Source: Aldersonia sp036524855
Lineage (GTDB): Bacteria > Actinomycetota > Actinomycetes > Mycobacteriales > Mycobacteriaceae
DNA: 64,000 bases
Direction: 5' to 3'
Assembly: GCA_036524855.1 (NCBI GenBank)
Contig: DATDBL010000119.1
Span: forward strand, 1 to 64,000
The position numbers were made by a program, and so were the translations under genes. Positions 1 to 7,626 of the stretch are shown piece by piece (position 1 is the first letter of the stretch; every line of letters begins with the position of its first letter). The notes under the pieces were generated by a model. It saw only the letters and a list, made by a program, of their open reading frames with translations. It ran no database searches and was not told where the DNA came from.

Positions 1-195
1 TTCGACGACGTGCTCGACATCGACGTCACCCCGACCAAGGTGGGCCGCTCCAGCTTCCACCTCCAGTTCGTCCTGCGTCGCGGCGACGATGTCGTCGCGA
101 CCATCGAGACCACGTACGTCAACGTCGACCCCGCCGCGAAGAAGTCCCGGCCGCTCCCCGACGACGTCGCCACCGCCCTGCGGGCTACTCACTGA
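1..195 (+). CDS. Thioesterase-like protein, C-terminal fragment
   Basis: Only the last 64 codons are in the window; the gene begins upstream of base 1 and stops with TGA at 193-195. The visible part reads like the final strands of a hot-dog-fold acyl-CoA thioesterase of the 4-hydroxybenzoyl-CoA type: a run that pairs 'vgrsSf.l.f' with a later 'aTIeTTYVnVD' strand, then a short polar tail. If so it hydrolyses an acyl-CoA in the cytoplasm. The next gene starts 9 nt downstream on the same strand, so the two may be cotranscribed. The fold assignment rests on a short fragment. Confidence 0.5.
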   Translation, partial: FDDVLDIDVTPTKVGRSSFHLQFVLRRGDDVVATIETTYVNVDPAAKKSRPLPDDVATALRATH

Positions 196-204
196 CTCGC
201 CGAG

Positions 205-2046
205 ATGACCGAGCCATCCCGGATTGCCGCGCTGCTCGACGCCGCGCTGGTCGGTGCGGAGTTCGACGACCGCGACCTCGCCGCACTGCGCCACGACCCC
301 GACGCGCTCGACCGGCTGCGCGTCATCCGCGCCGAACTCGCCCGGTTGCGCCGACGCGAACACGAACTCGGGGTGCTGTTCGCCAGCGCCCGCGAACTCG
401 CCGAGGTCCGCGACCTCGACACCGTGCTCGCCCGCCTCGTCACCCGCGCGCACGACATGATGGGCACCGACGTCACCTATCTGTCCGAGTTCGACACCCA
501 CACCCGCGACCTGCGCGTACGCAAGTCCGTCGGCGCCGTGACGCCCGAGTTCCAGCATCTGCGGGTCCCCGCGGGAATGGGTCTCGCGAGCCGGATCGCC
601 GACACCCGCACCGCGCAGTGGGTCGCCCGCTACGGCGATTACACCGGCGGACCGCACGAGGACACGATCGACGCGGCGGTGCAGGCCGAGGGCATCGTCT
701 CGATCCTCGGCGTCCCGATGCTCGCCGAGGGCAGCGTGCTCGGAGTCCTGTTCGCCGCGACCCGCCGCGAGCACGCCTTCACCGCCGAGGAAACCGCGAT
801 GCTGCAGGCGCTGGCCAGCCACGCCTCGGTCGTGGTGCAGACCGCCCGCATCCTCGATGACCTCCGCGCCTCCGAGGACGAGGCCCGCCGCGCCCTGCAA
901 CGGCTGACCGCCCACCTCGAGGTCCGCGACCGCTCCAACGTCGTCCACCAGGAGCTCGTCCAGGCGGTGCTGCTCGGCGCCGGTTTCGAACAGGTCACCC
1001 GCACGATCGGCGACGCGCTCGGCCGCACTGCGACCATCGTCGATCCGGAGGACGTCGCGGCACAGGCCGCCGTTGTCCGCAAGGCCGTCGCGACCAGCCG
1101 CGCGACCGGGCACTGCTACTTTGTCGAACCGACCGGCCCGGTGCAGGTGGTCGCGGCCATCACGGCCGGCGAGTCGGACTTCGGCGCACTGCTGCTCAGC
1201 GACGGCGACCTCGCCCTCGACGAGGTGGACGAGCGCACCCTCGAACGGGCCGCCCAGGTGGCGGCGCTGATCGCATTGCAGCGCAACGCGGTTGCCGACG
1301 CCGCCCGCCGGGTGCGGGGCGAACTCATCGCCGACCTGCTGCACGACGCGCCGGAACGCCGCCGCAACCTGGACCGCCGCGTCCGCGATCACGGACTCGT
1401 CCTCGCCGACCTGAACGCGGTCGTGGTCGCGGTGGTCGCGGCCGAGCACCGCGCGGCGGCCGCGTCGAGCATCGCTCTCGGAAAACGGGGCCTCGTCGGC
1501 GACCATGCCGGCCTGCTGGTCGCCGTCCTGCACAGCGACGACGCCCTCGCCGACGCCCGCGACCTGCGCCACCGCATTCAGGCGCGGCTCCCGCAGCCGG
1601 TGCTGACGATCGCGGCGGCACCCGCCGCGCACCCCGACGACCTGCCCGACCGGTTCGAGACGGCGCTGCGCACCGCGCGGGTGCTGGCGGCGCTCGGGAT
1701 CGACGACGACGCCGTCACCACCGCCGCCTACCAGCCCTACGCGGTGCTGTTCGGCGCCGACCCGGACGCGCTGCCCGCGTTCATCGACCAACTGATCAGG
1801 CCGGTGATCGACTACGACACCGCCCACGGCACCGATCTCGTCGCCACCCTGCGCGCCTTCGTCCGCAACGACGCCAGCCCGACGAAGACCGCACGCGCCC
1901 TCAACTACCACCCGAACACCATCCTGCAGCGCCTCGACCGGCTGAAATCCCTGCTCGGCCCCGACTGGCGCACCGACGAGCACCTGTTCCGCATCTCGAC
2001 CGCCGTCCGCCTCGACGAACTCCGCCACCGCACCCCCCACCCGTGA
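205..2046 (+). CDS. GAF-domain PucR/CdaR-type transcriptional regulator
   Basis: A 613-aa cytoplasmic regulator. Residues about 50-80 form a charged helical region, residues about 80-220 look like a GAF sensor domain, the middle (about 280-500) is a weakly conserved PucR/CdaR-like region, and the C-terminus (about 550-595) carries a PucR-type helix-turn-helix recognisable from 'TKTARALNYHPNTILQRLDR'. In this family GAF plus PucR-HTH proteins usually activate neighbouring catabolic genes on binding a small ligand. It lies immediately upstream of the HMG-CoA reductase/lyase operon, and paired inverted repeats fill the gap between them, so I infer it controls mevalonate catabolism. Start ATG at 205 is the first in-frame start after the upstream stop. 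Confidence 0.8.
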   Translation: MTEPSRIAALLDAALVGAEFDDRDLAALRHDPDALDRLRVIRAELARLRRREHELGVLFASARELAEVRDLDTVLARLVTRAHDMMGTDVTYLSEFDTHTRDLRVRKSVGAVTPEFQHLRVPAGMGLASRIADTRTAQWVARYGDYTGGPHEDTIDAAVQAEGIVSILGVPMLAEGSVLGVLFAATRREHAFTAEETAMLQALASHASVVVQTARILDDLRASEDEARRALQRLTAHLEVRDRSNVVHQELVQAVLLGAGFEQVTRTIGDALGRTATIVDPEDVAAQAAVVRKAVATSRATGHCYFVEPTGPVQVVAAITAGESDFGALLLSDGDLALDEVDERTLERAAQVAALIALQRNAVADAARRVRGELIADLLHDAPERRRNLDRRVRDHGLVLADLNAVVVAVVAAEHRAAAASSIALGKRGLVGDHAGLLVAVLHSDDALADARDLRHRIQARLPQPVLTIAAAPAAHPDDLPDRFETALRTARVLAALGIDDDAVTTAAYQPYAVLFGADPDALPAFIDQLIRPVIDYDTAHGTDLVATLRAFVRNDASPTKTARALNYHPNTILQRLDRLKSLLGPDWRTDEHLFRISTAVRLDELRHRTPHP

Positions 2047-2076
2047 GATGGATAACTGCCACACCCAATTGCTCAA

Positions 2077-2099
2077 GTGATGTGCTATCACCACATAGC
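2077..2099. promoter_or_regulatory. Overlapping inverted repeats upstream of mvaA (putative PucR operator)
   Basis: The 109-nt gap before the HMG-CoA reductase gene contains GTGAT-N5-ATCAC (2077-2091) overlapping GCTAT-N6-ATAGC (2084-2099). A loose promoter may overlap them (TTGCTC at 2069, CATAGC near 2094). The position between a PucR-type gene and the operon it probably controls makes an operator likely. Seen in sequence; function inferred. Confidence 0.4.
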
Positions 2100-2155
2100 G
2101 ACGACGCCGCAGCGCTCCTAGCGTGATTGGAGACACAGCACGAAGGAGACACCCC

Positions 2156-3430
2156 GTGACCCTGACCAGCCGGATCCCCGGATTCAAGAACGCCACCCCT
2201 GTGCAGCGCCGGCAGGAGATCGCCGAACGCACCGGCGCCGACCTCGCCGACCTCGCCGTCCTCGACCCCGGCCGTGGCCTAAGCCTCGACCAGGCCGACA
2301 CGATGATCGAGAACGCGATCGGGGTACTCGGCGTCCCGGTCGGTGTCGCCACAAATTTCACCGTCAACGGCCAGGACCGCCTCGTCCCGATGGCCACCGA
2401 GGAGCCATCCGTGATCGCCGCCGCCAGCAACGCCGCGCGGATGGCGCGCCCGCACGGCGGGTTCTTCACCTCGCACACCGGGTCCGTGATGCAGGCGCAG
2501 ATCCAGATCCTCGACGTCGAGGACCCCGAGGCGGCACGTCTGCGCATCCTCGAGGCCCGTGACGAGATCGTCGACGCCGCCAACGCGCAGGACCCCGTGC
2601 TCGTCCGGTTCGGGGGCGGTGCGCGCGACCTCTCCGTCCGCGTCCTCCCCACCCGCACCGGCACCCACGTGATCGTGCACCTGATCGTAGACGTGCGAGA
2701 TGCCATGGGCGCCAACGCCGTCAACACCATGGCCGAGGCGGTCGGGCCGCGCGTCGCAGCGATCGCGGGCGGCCGTCCCCTGCTGCGCATCCTCACCAAC
2801 CTGGCCGACCTGCGGGTCGCGCGGGCCCGCGCCGTCTTCGACCGCGACCTGCTCGGCGGTGACGCGGTGGTCGACGACATCGTCGCCGCATCCGCGTTCG
2901 CCGAGGCCGACCCGTACCGCGCCGCGACCCACAACAAGGGGATCATGAACGGCATCACCGCCGTCGTGCTCGCCACTGGCAACGACACCCGCGCCGTCGA
3001 GGCAGGCTGCCATGCCCACGCGGTCGGCGTCGGCGGCCGTTACACCGCCCTGTCGCATTTCGAACGCACCGCCGACGGTCACCTGTCCGGCGTGCTCGAG
3101 GTGCCGATGGCGGTCGGTCTCGTCGGCGGCGCCACCAAGGTGCATCCGGTGGCGCAGGCGGCGGTGCGCGTGCTTGGCATCACCACCGCGACCGAACTGG
3201 CCGAGGTGATCGCCGCCGTCGGGCTGGCGCAGAATCTCGGCGCGTGCCGCGCGCTCGCGGCCGAGGGAATCCAGCGCGGGCACATGGGCCTGCACGCCCG
3301 CACCGTCGCCGCGACCGCGGGCGCGTCGGGCGGCGAACTGGACCTCGTCGTCAAGCGCCTGATCGCCGACCGGAGCATCCGCGTCGAGCACGCCGAACGC
3401 GTCCTCGCCGAACTGCGCAGCGGAAACTGA
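2156..3430 (+). CDS. mvaA: Degradative hydroxymethylglutaryl-CoA reductase (class II)
   Basis: A 424-aa cytoplasmic enzyme of the class II HMG-CoA reductases. In catabolic bacteria these run in the oxidative direction, converting mevalonate plus CoA to HMG-CoA with NAD. The hallmark residues are present: Glu83 in 'MATEEPSVIAAASNAAR', the nucleotide-binding stretch 'DAMGANAVN' (182-190), Lys261 in 'HNKGIMNG', Asp277 in 'ATGNDTRA' and the C-terminal 'GHMGLHAR' histidines (376, 380). Length matches the Pseudomonas mevalonii type and there is no membrane anchor. I chose GTG 2156 because AGGAG lies 7 nt upstream; an earlier GTG at 2123 has no ribosome site. The lyase gene starts 2 nt after the stop, the same order as the known mvaAB operon. 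Confidence 0.93.
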   Translation: MTLTSRIPGFKNATPVQRRQEIAERTGADLADLAVLDPGRGLSLDQADTMIENAIGVLGVPVGVATNFTVNGQDRLVPMATEEPSVIAAASNAARMARPHGGFFTSHTGSVMQAQIQILDVEDPEAARLRILEARDEIVDAANAQDPVLVRFGGGARDLSVRVLPTRTGTHVIVHLIVDVRDAMGANAVNTMAEAVGPRVAAIAGGRPLLRILTNLADLRVARARAVFDRDLLGGDAVVDDIVAASAFAEADPYRAATHNKGIMNGITAVVLATGNDTRAVEAGCHAHAVGVGGRYTALSHFERTADGHLSGVLEVPMAVGLVGGATKVHPVAQAAVRVLGITTATELAEVIAAVGLAQNLGACRALAAEGIQRGHMGLHARTVAATAGASGGELDLVVKRLIADRSIRVEHAERVLAELRSGN

Positions 3431-3432
3431 TC

Positions 3433-4353
3433 GTGTCCACGACCATGCCACCGCACCCCGCACTGCCGCAGTCGGTTCGCGTCTACGAGGTCGGACCGCG
3501 CGACGGACTGCAGGCGGAATCGGAGTTGCTGCCGACCGAAACGAAGGCGGAGTTCTGCCGCCGCCTCGTCGCCGCGGGGGTGACGAACCTCGAGCTCACG
3601 AGTTTCGTCTCGCCGCGCTGGATTCCGCAGCTCGCCGACGCCGAGGACCTCCTCGCCGCCCTCGACCTCCCCAACACCGTGCGACAGGTCGTGCTCGCGC
3701 CGAACGAGCGTGGCCTCGACCGTGCCCTCGCCGCCGGTGCCCGCGAGATCGCCGTGTTCGTCAGCGCCACCGAGACTTTCGCGCAGCGCAACCTCAACAC
3801 CACGCGCGCGGGCGCCATCGCCGCGGCCGCACCGGTGATCGAACGCAGCAGGGACGCGGGCCTGCCCGTGCGCGGCTACATCTCGATGTGCTTCGGCGAC
3901 CCCTGGGAGGGCGCGGTGGAACTGCGCGCCGTCGCCGACGTCGCCGAACAACTCCACGAACGCGGCGTCACCAGCATCAGCCTCGGCGACACGATCGGCG
4001 TCGCCACCCCGGCGCACGTCCAGGCAACGATCGACGCGGTCACCGCGCGCGGGATCGCCCTCGACGCCATCGCGTTGCACTGCCACGACACATACGGCCA
4101 GGCGCTCGCCAACGTCTACGCCGCCCTGCAAATGGGCGTCACCGAGTTCGACAGCGCCGCCGGTGGCCTGGGTCGCTGCCCGTACGCCGCGGGCGCCACC
4201 GGCAACCTCGCCACCGAGGATCTGGTCTGGATGTTGCACGGCCTCGGCATCGACACCGGCCTCGACCTGGACCGCCTCGTCGACACGTCCCGCTGGATGG
4301 CCGACATCCTCGGCCGCCCCGCACCCTCGCGAGTCGTGAACGCGCTCGCCTGA
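3433..4353 (+). CDS. mvaB: Hydroxymethylglutaryl-CoA lyase
   Basis: A 306-aa TIM-barrel enzyme of the HMGL-like family that cleaves HMG-CoA to acetoacetate and acetyl-CoA. The N-terminal catalytic motif 'YEVGPRDGLQ' and the C-terminal signature 'GGLGRCPYAAGATGNLATED' with the catalytic Cys are intact, as is the metal-binding 'LHCHDTYG'. Start GTG 3433 lies 2 nt after the mvaA stop; an ATG at 3445 is an alternative. Together with mvaA it completes conversion of mevalonate to central metabolites. Leucine catabolism would be the alternative role, but no other leucine-pathway gene is nearby. Confidence 0.93.
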   Translation: MSTTMPPHPALPQSVRVYEVGPRDGLQAESELLPTETKAEFCRRLVAAGVTNLELTSFVSPRWIPQLADAEDLLAALDLPNTVRQVVLAPNERGLDRALAAGAREIAVFVSATETFAQRNLNTTRAGAIAAAAPVIERSRDAGLPVRGYISMCFGDPWEGAVELRAVADVAEQLHERGVTSISLGDTIGVATPAHVQATIDAVTARGIALDAIALHCHDTYGQALANVYAALQMGVTEFDSAAGGLGRCPYAAGATGNLATEDLVWMLHGLGIDTGLDLDRLVDTSRWMADILGRPAPSRVVNALA

Positions 4354-4380
4354 CAATCCGAAAACGACCGGAGCACACCA

Positions 4381-4860
4381 ATGCCCATCACCGACCACAC
4401 GAGCCCGCCTACGCTCGACACCACCATGCCTGCCGCGCCGTCCGACCCCCAACCCGCGAAGCCGCGTTACCTCGAGGTCTGGGGCGACACCGTCGTCGGC
4501 CGCGACCTCGCCCTCGCCGTCCTCATCGGCACCGGGTTCAGCGCGCTCGCACTGTTCGGTGCGAAGACGCTGTTCGGCCGCATCGTCGCCAATCCGTCGC
4601 TCGCCGACGCCTACGCCCTGCTCGTCGGCATCGCGGCCTGCATCGTCGCCGGCGTGATCAGCGGAAAGCTGTTCGCGCCCAAGCGGAAGGTCGTCGTCGC
4701 GGCCTCCGATGCGCATCAGGTCGACGAGGTGCTCGCCGTGCTCGCCGACGAACGCCAGGGCCTCGGCCACGTCGCCGACCTACCCGCGCAGACCGCCGAC
4801 GAACTCCGCGACCTCGGCCTCTACGACCGTTTCCGCGCGGCGGAAGGGAAACGGCGATGA
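4381..4860 (+). CDS. Small two-helix membrane protein paired with TctA-like permease
   Basis: A 159-aa protein with a Pro-rich cytoplasmic N-terminus, two predicted membrane helices (about residues 42-66 and 76-98) and a soluble charged C-terminus. It overlaps the following TctA-like gene by 4 nt (ATGA), so the two are translationally coupled. By position it takes the place of the small TctB subunit of tripartite tricarboxylate transporters, although it has two helices instead of the usual four and I could not recognise TctB motifs. Its soluble tail might be regulatory. No periplasmic TctC-like binding protein accompanies the pair. Confidence 0.6.
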   Translation: MPITDHTSPPTLDTTMPAAPSDPQPAKPRYLEVWGDTVVGRDLALAVLIGTGFSALALFGAKTLFGRIVANPSLADAYALLVGIAACIVAGVISGKLFAPKRKVVVAASDAHQVDEVLAVLADERQGLGHVADLPAQTADELRDLGLYDRFRAAEGKRR

Positions 4861-6236
4861 CCGACCTGCTGACCAACGACGTCCTCGTCGCCATCGCCCT
4901 CGGCGTCATCGGCGCCGTCGTATTCTCGCTCATCGGCCTCGTCTCGGGTACCGACGAAACCGCGACCATCGCGCCGCTCACGCTGCTGGTGATCCTGCTC
5001 GGTGCCCCGCCCGCCGGTGTGTTCACGTTCTTCCTCGCCGGTGCCGTCGCCAAGCACATGACCCATGCCGTGCCGACCACGCTGCTCGGCATCCCCGGAG
5101 ACACCATGGCCGTGCCGTTGCTTCGGGAGGCGCGACTGCTGCGCAGTCTCGGGGTTCCGCACATCGCGCTGCGTAAGGCTATCTCCGGTGCGGTGATTGC
5201 GGCGTTCATCGCCGTCCCCGCGGCCGTGTTGTTCGCGGCGCTGCTCGCTCCGTTCGGCGACATCGTGCAGACGATCGCGCCGTGGCTGTTCCTCGTGGCG
5301 GCGGTCGGGATCGCCTATGCGTCGCCGGCGCGGTGGTCGGGTGTCGCCGCGCTGGTGCCGTTCGTGGTGCTGATCCTGGCACTCAAGGCGCTGACCGCCG
5401 GCTACGACGTGCAGCTGAACATCAGCTACTTCCTGGGCATCGCGGTCGGCCCGCTGATCGCGGCGCTGTTCCTCGTCTTGGGCAGGCAAAGCCGCACGGA
5501 GATGGAACGCGACGAGCCGCAGACCGTCTATCTCGCCCCGGACCAACGGAACTGGAAGGGCTACTTTCCCAACCCGTTCAAGATGCTGGACCGCCAGCAG
5601 ACCGGGTACGTCGCGGCCACCGCGACCGTGTCGAGCGCGACGTTCGTTTTCAGCCCGGTCGCGATGACAGTGCTCATGGGTGAGATCGTCGGGTCGCGGG
5701 TCAAGCACGGCTACCACCGGCTGACGTCGGTGCTCGCCGCCCGCAACGGCACCACCGAGTCGACCTACATCGCCGAGGCGCTGATCCCGCTGATCGCGTT
5801 CGGACTGCCGCTCAGCCCGGTGGCCGCCGGGCCGGCCGCACCGCTGTTCAACGCGCCGCCGGTGTTCACCACCGACGACGGCACCGGCAACGTCCACAAC
5901 CTGTCCACGGAGCTGAGCAACTGGCAGTTCCTCGGCTGGGGCCTGGCCGCGATCGCGATCGCCGTCGTCGTCGCCTACCCGTTCGCGATGAACTTCGCCC
6001 ACAAGGCCGCCAGCCTGGTGGTCGGCTACGTCAGCCACGAGGCGATCATCGCGGCGTTCACCGGCCTGATCGTCGTGGTCAGCCTGTGGGAGGGCGGCAT
6101 CCTGGGCCTGGCCGCGACCCTGACCGTCGGCCTCGTCGGCGGTCTGCTGATCCGCTCGTTCAAGATCCATGCGGGTGTGCTGTTCATGGGCTACTACGTC
6201 GCGGTGCTCAGCGTCCCGGCCCTGCTCGCCCTCTGA
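4857..6236 (+). CDS. TctA-family (tripartite tricarboxylate-type) permease
   Basis: A 459-aa multi-spanning inner-membrane protein of the TctA/DUF112 type, with about ten to twelve hydrophobic segments. The conserved first-half loop 'HAVPTTLLGIPGD' matches the GIPG motif of TctA, and a second-half repeat includes 'AEALIPLIAFGLPLSPVAAGPA'. Family members move carboxylates across the membrane with a small TctB subunit and a binding protein. Located directly behind mvaAB, I infer mevalonate as substrate. The ATG at 4857 overlaps the stop of the preceding gene. A divergent copy of a 66-nt hairpin repeat begins at its stop codon. Confidence 0.85.
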   Translation: MTDLLTNDVLVAIALGVIGAVVFSLIGLVSGTDETATIAPLTLLVILLGAPPAGVFTFFLAGAVAKHMTHAVPTTLLGIPGDTMAVPLLREARLLRSLGVPHIALRKAISGAVIAAFIAVPAAVLFAALLAPFGDIVQTIAPWLFLVAAVGIAYASPARWSGVAALVPFVVLILALKALTAGYDVQLNISYFLGIAVGPLIAALFLVLGRQSRTEMERDEPQTVYLAPDQRNWKGYFPNPFKMLDRQQTGYVAATATVSSATFVFSPVAMTVLMGEIVGSRVKHGYHRLTSVLAARNGTTESTYIAEALIPLIAFGLPLSPVAAGPAAPLFNAPPVFTTDDGTGNVHNLSTELSNWQFLGWGLAAIAIAVVVAYPFAMNFAHKAASLVVGYVSHEAIIAAFTGLIVVVSLWEGGILGLAATLTVGLVGGLLIRSFKIHAGVLFMGYYVAVLSVPALLAL

Positions 6237-6298
6237 CCCGCCGCAAGCGCACCTTCTGCCGCATCCACTCGCTGTTTGTGGCAGCAGGTGCGCTTTCG
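6233..6298. repeat. 66-nt hairpin repeat, copy A
   Basis: Starting one base before the TGA of the permease gene, this segment aligns without gaps to 7561-7626, about three quarters identical. It contains an imperfect stem: GCGCACCTTCTGCCGC near 6250 pairs with GTGGCAGCAGGTGCGC near 6280. It may act as a transcription terminator or be a small dispersed palindromic element. Confidence 0.45.
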
Positions 6299-6401
6299 TC
6301 CGTCGCGAGACTCGTGAACAAATTGCACGATAACTTCGCCACAGCCGAGGCATCCGGTAGATCTGAGTCACACGAAAAATCGATCGAGAGGATCCCGGCA
6401 C

Positions 6402-7223
6402 ATGGACCGACGTTCGACCACGGTGGCCCCCGAGTTCGCGCGGACCTGGATGCTGCGGGCGGCGACGCGGTTACAACCGCCCCACGACCGGTTGGCACCC
6501 GACGCCCTGATCGTCGACCTCGAGGACGGCGTGCCCGCGGCGCGGAAGGACGAGGGTCGCGCCCTGGCCGCCGAGTGGTTCGGATCCGGCGGTCGCGCGT
6601 GGGTCCGGATCAACTCGGTGGACTCGCCGTTCTGGAGCGACGACATTCTCGCGGTCGGGTCGTGGTCCGGCGTCGAGGGTGTGGTGCTGGCGAAGACGGA
6701 GTCCGGCGAACAGGCCGCCCGGACGTATCACATGCTCGGCGACCGGTTGCCCGTCATCGCACTGATCGAATCCGCACTCGGGATCGAGAACGCGGTGCGG
6801 ATCGCGCAAGCGCACGGCGTGTTCCGGCTCGCGTTCGGCAGCGGCGATTATCGGCGCGACACCGCGACCGCCGCGACCGACCTCGCCATGGCCTACCCGC
6901 GCAGCCGACTCGTCACCGCGAGCCGCATCGCGCAACTTCCTGGGCCGATCGACGGTCCCACCCTCGGCGCCGATCTCGACCGGGTGCGTGCGCACACCCT
7001 GACGGCCGTCGAGCTCGGACTCGCCGGTAAGCTCACACTGGACCCGACGCAGGTGCCGGTGATCAACGACGCCGCCAGCCCCAGCGTCGACGACGTCGTG
7101 AACGCTCGGCAACTGTTGCGGGAATTGGACGGTGGCGGTATTACCGATGGGAGCCAGCTTCCGGCACTGGGCCGGTCGCGACGCCTGGTCGAACTCGCCG
7201 ACGCCTACGGAATCGGGGCCTGA
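6402..7223 (+). CDS. CitE-like HpcH/HpaI aldolase/citrate lyase family protein
   Basis: A 273-aa TIM-barrel protein of the CitE family. The N-terminal 'DALIVDLEDGVPAARKDEGR' and the metal-binding region 'IALIESALGIENAVRIAQA' followed by 'LAFGSGDYRRDT' are typical. Stand-alone CitE-like enzymes act as malyl-CoA, citramalyl-CoA or related lyases or thioesterases; the exact substrate cannot be read from sequence. It is preceded by a 165-nt gap with a purine-rich ribosome site (GAGAGGA, about 6386-6392) and followed by whiB with a 1-nt TGATG overlap. A role in handling CoA-esters from the upstream mevalonate pathway is possible. Confidence 0.8.
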   Translation: MDRRSTTVAPEFARTWMLRAATRLQPPHDRLAPDALIVDLEDGVPAARKDEGRALAAEWFGSGGRAWVRINSVDSPFWSDDILAVGSWSGVEGVVLAKTESGEQAARTYHMLGDRLPVIALIESALGIENAVRIAQAHGVFRLAFGSGDYRRDTATAATDLAMAYPRSRLVTASRIAQLPGPIDGPTLGADLDRVRAHTLTAVELGLAGKLTLDPTQVPVINDAASPSVDDVVNARQLLRELDGGGITDGSQLPALGRSRRLVELADAYGIGA

Positions 7224-7564
7224 TGACTGCAACGCTAACCAGCCCAAAGCCACTGACCGTCGACGAGGAGCGCTACGTCGCGAGTTACCGTCGCCGCGCA
7301 CACCATCCGCTGCCGCCCGCCCGCGAGGACGACTGGAACTGGCAACTCCAGGCCCGGTGCCGCGGCATGGACCCGTCGATCTTCTTCCCCAAGATCGACC
7401 GCGGCCCAGCCCTCGCCCGCCATGAGTCCGCGGCCAAGGCCATCTGCAGCGGCTGTCCGGTGGTCGCCGCGTGCCGCCGCCACGCCCTGGCCGTCGGCGA
7501 ACGCTATGGCGTCTGGGGCGGTCTCACCACCACCGAACGCGCCCTGCAGGACCGCCGCCGCTGA
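7223..7564 (+). CDS. WhiB-family iron-sulfur transcriptional regulator
   Basis: A 113-aa WhiB-like protein. The four cluster-ligating cysteines are Cys46, Cys75, Cys78 and Cys84 ('ARCRG', 'ICSGCPVVAAC'), followed by the family turn 'GVWGG' and a basic C-terminus. WhiB proteins bind a [4Fe-4S] cluster and modulate RNA polymerase through sigma factor contact. Its ATG overlaps the stop of the CitE-like gene by one base (TGATG), so it is translated from the same message, an unusual arrangement for a WhiB gene. Which of the actinobacterial WhiB subfamilies it belongs to was not determined. Confidence 0.92.
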   Translation: MTATLTSPKPLTVDEERYVASYRRRAHHPLPPAREDDWNWQLQARCRGMDPSIFFPKIDRGPALARHESAAKAICSGCPVVAACRRHALAVGERYGVWGGLTTTERALQDRRR

Positions 7565-7626
7565 CCCGCCGAGAGCGCGCTTGTTGCCGGATCTACTCGA
7601 CGTTTGCGGCAGAAACTGCGCACTCG
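7561..7626. repeat. 66-nt hairpin repeat, copy B
   Basis: Begins one base before the TGA of whiB and aligns with 6233-6298. Its stem is weaker (GCGCGCTTGTTGCCG against CGGCAGAAACTGCGC) and its right arm extends into the last codons of kynU on the other strand. It lies between convergent genes, a natural place for a bidirectional terminator. Confidence 0.4.

Noticed and set aside
2279..3463. Long open frame antisense to the HMG-CoA reductase gene (394 codons)
   Set aside because: Composition is Arg/Gly/Asp/His-rich with no family features; a shadow of a high-GC gene.
4821..6401. 526-codon frame antisense to the TctA-like permease
   Set aside because: Consists of repetitive Arg/Asp/Gln/His; mirror of hydrophobic codons on the coding strand.
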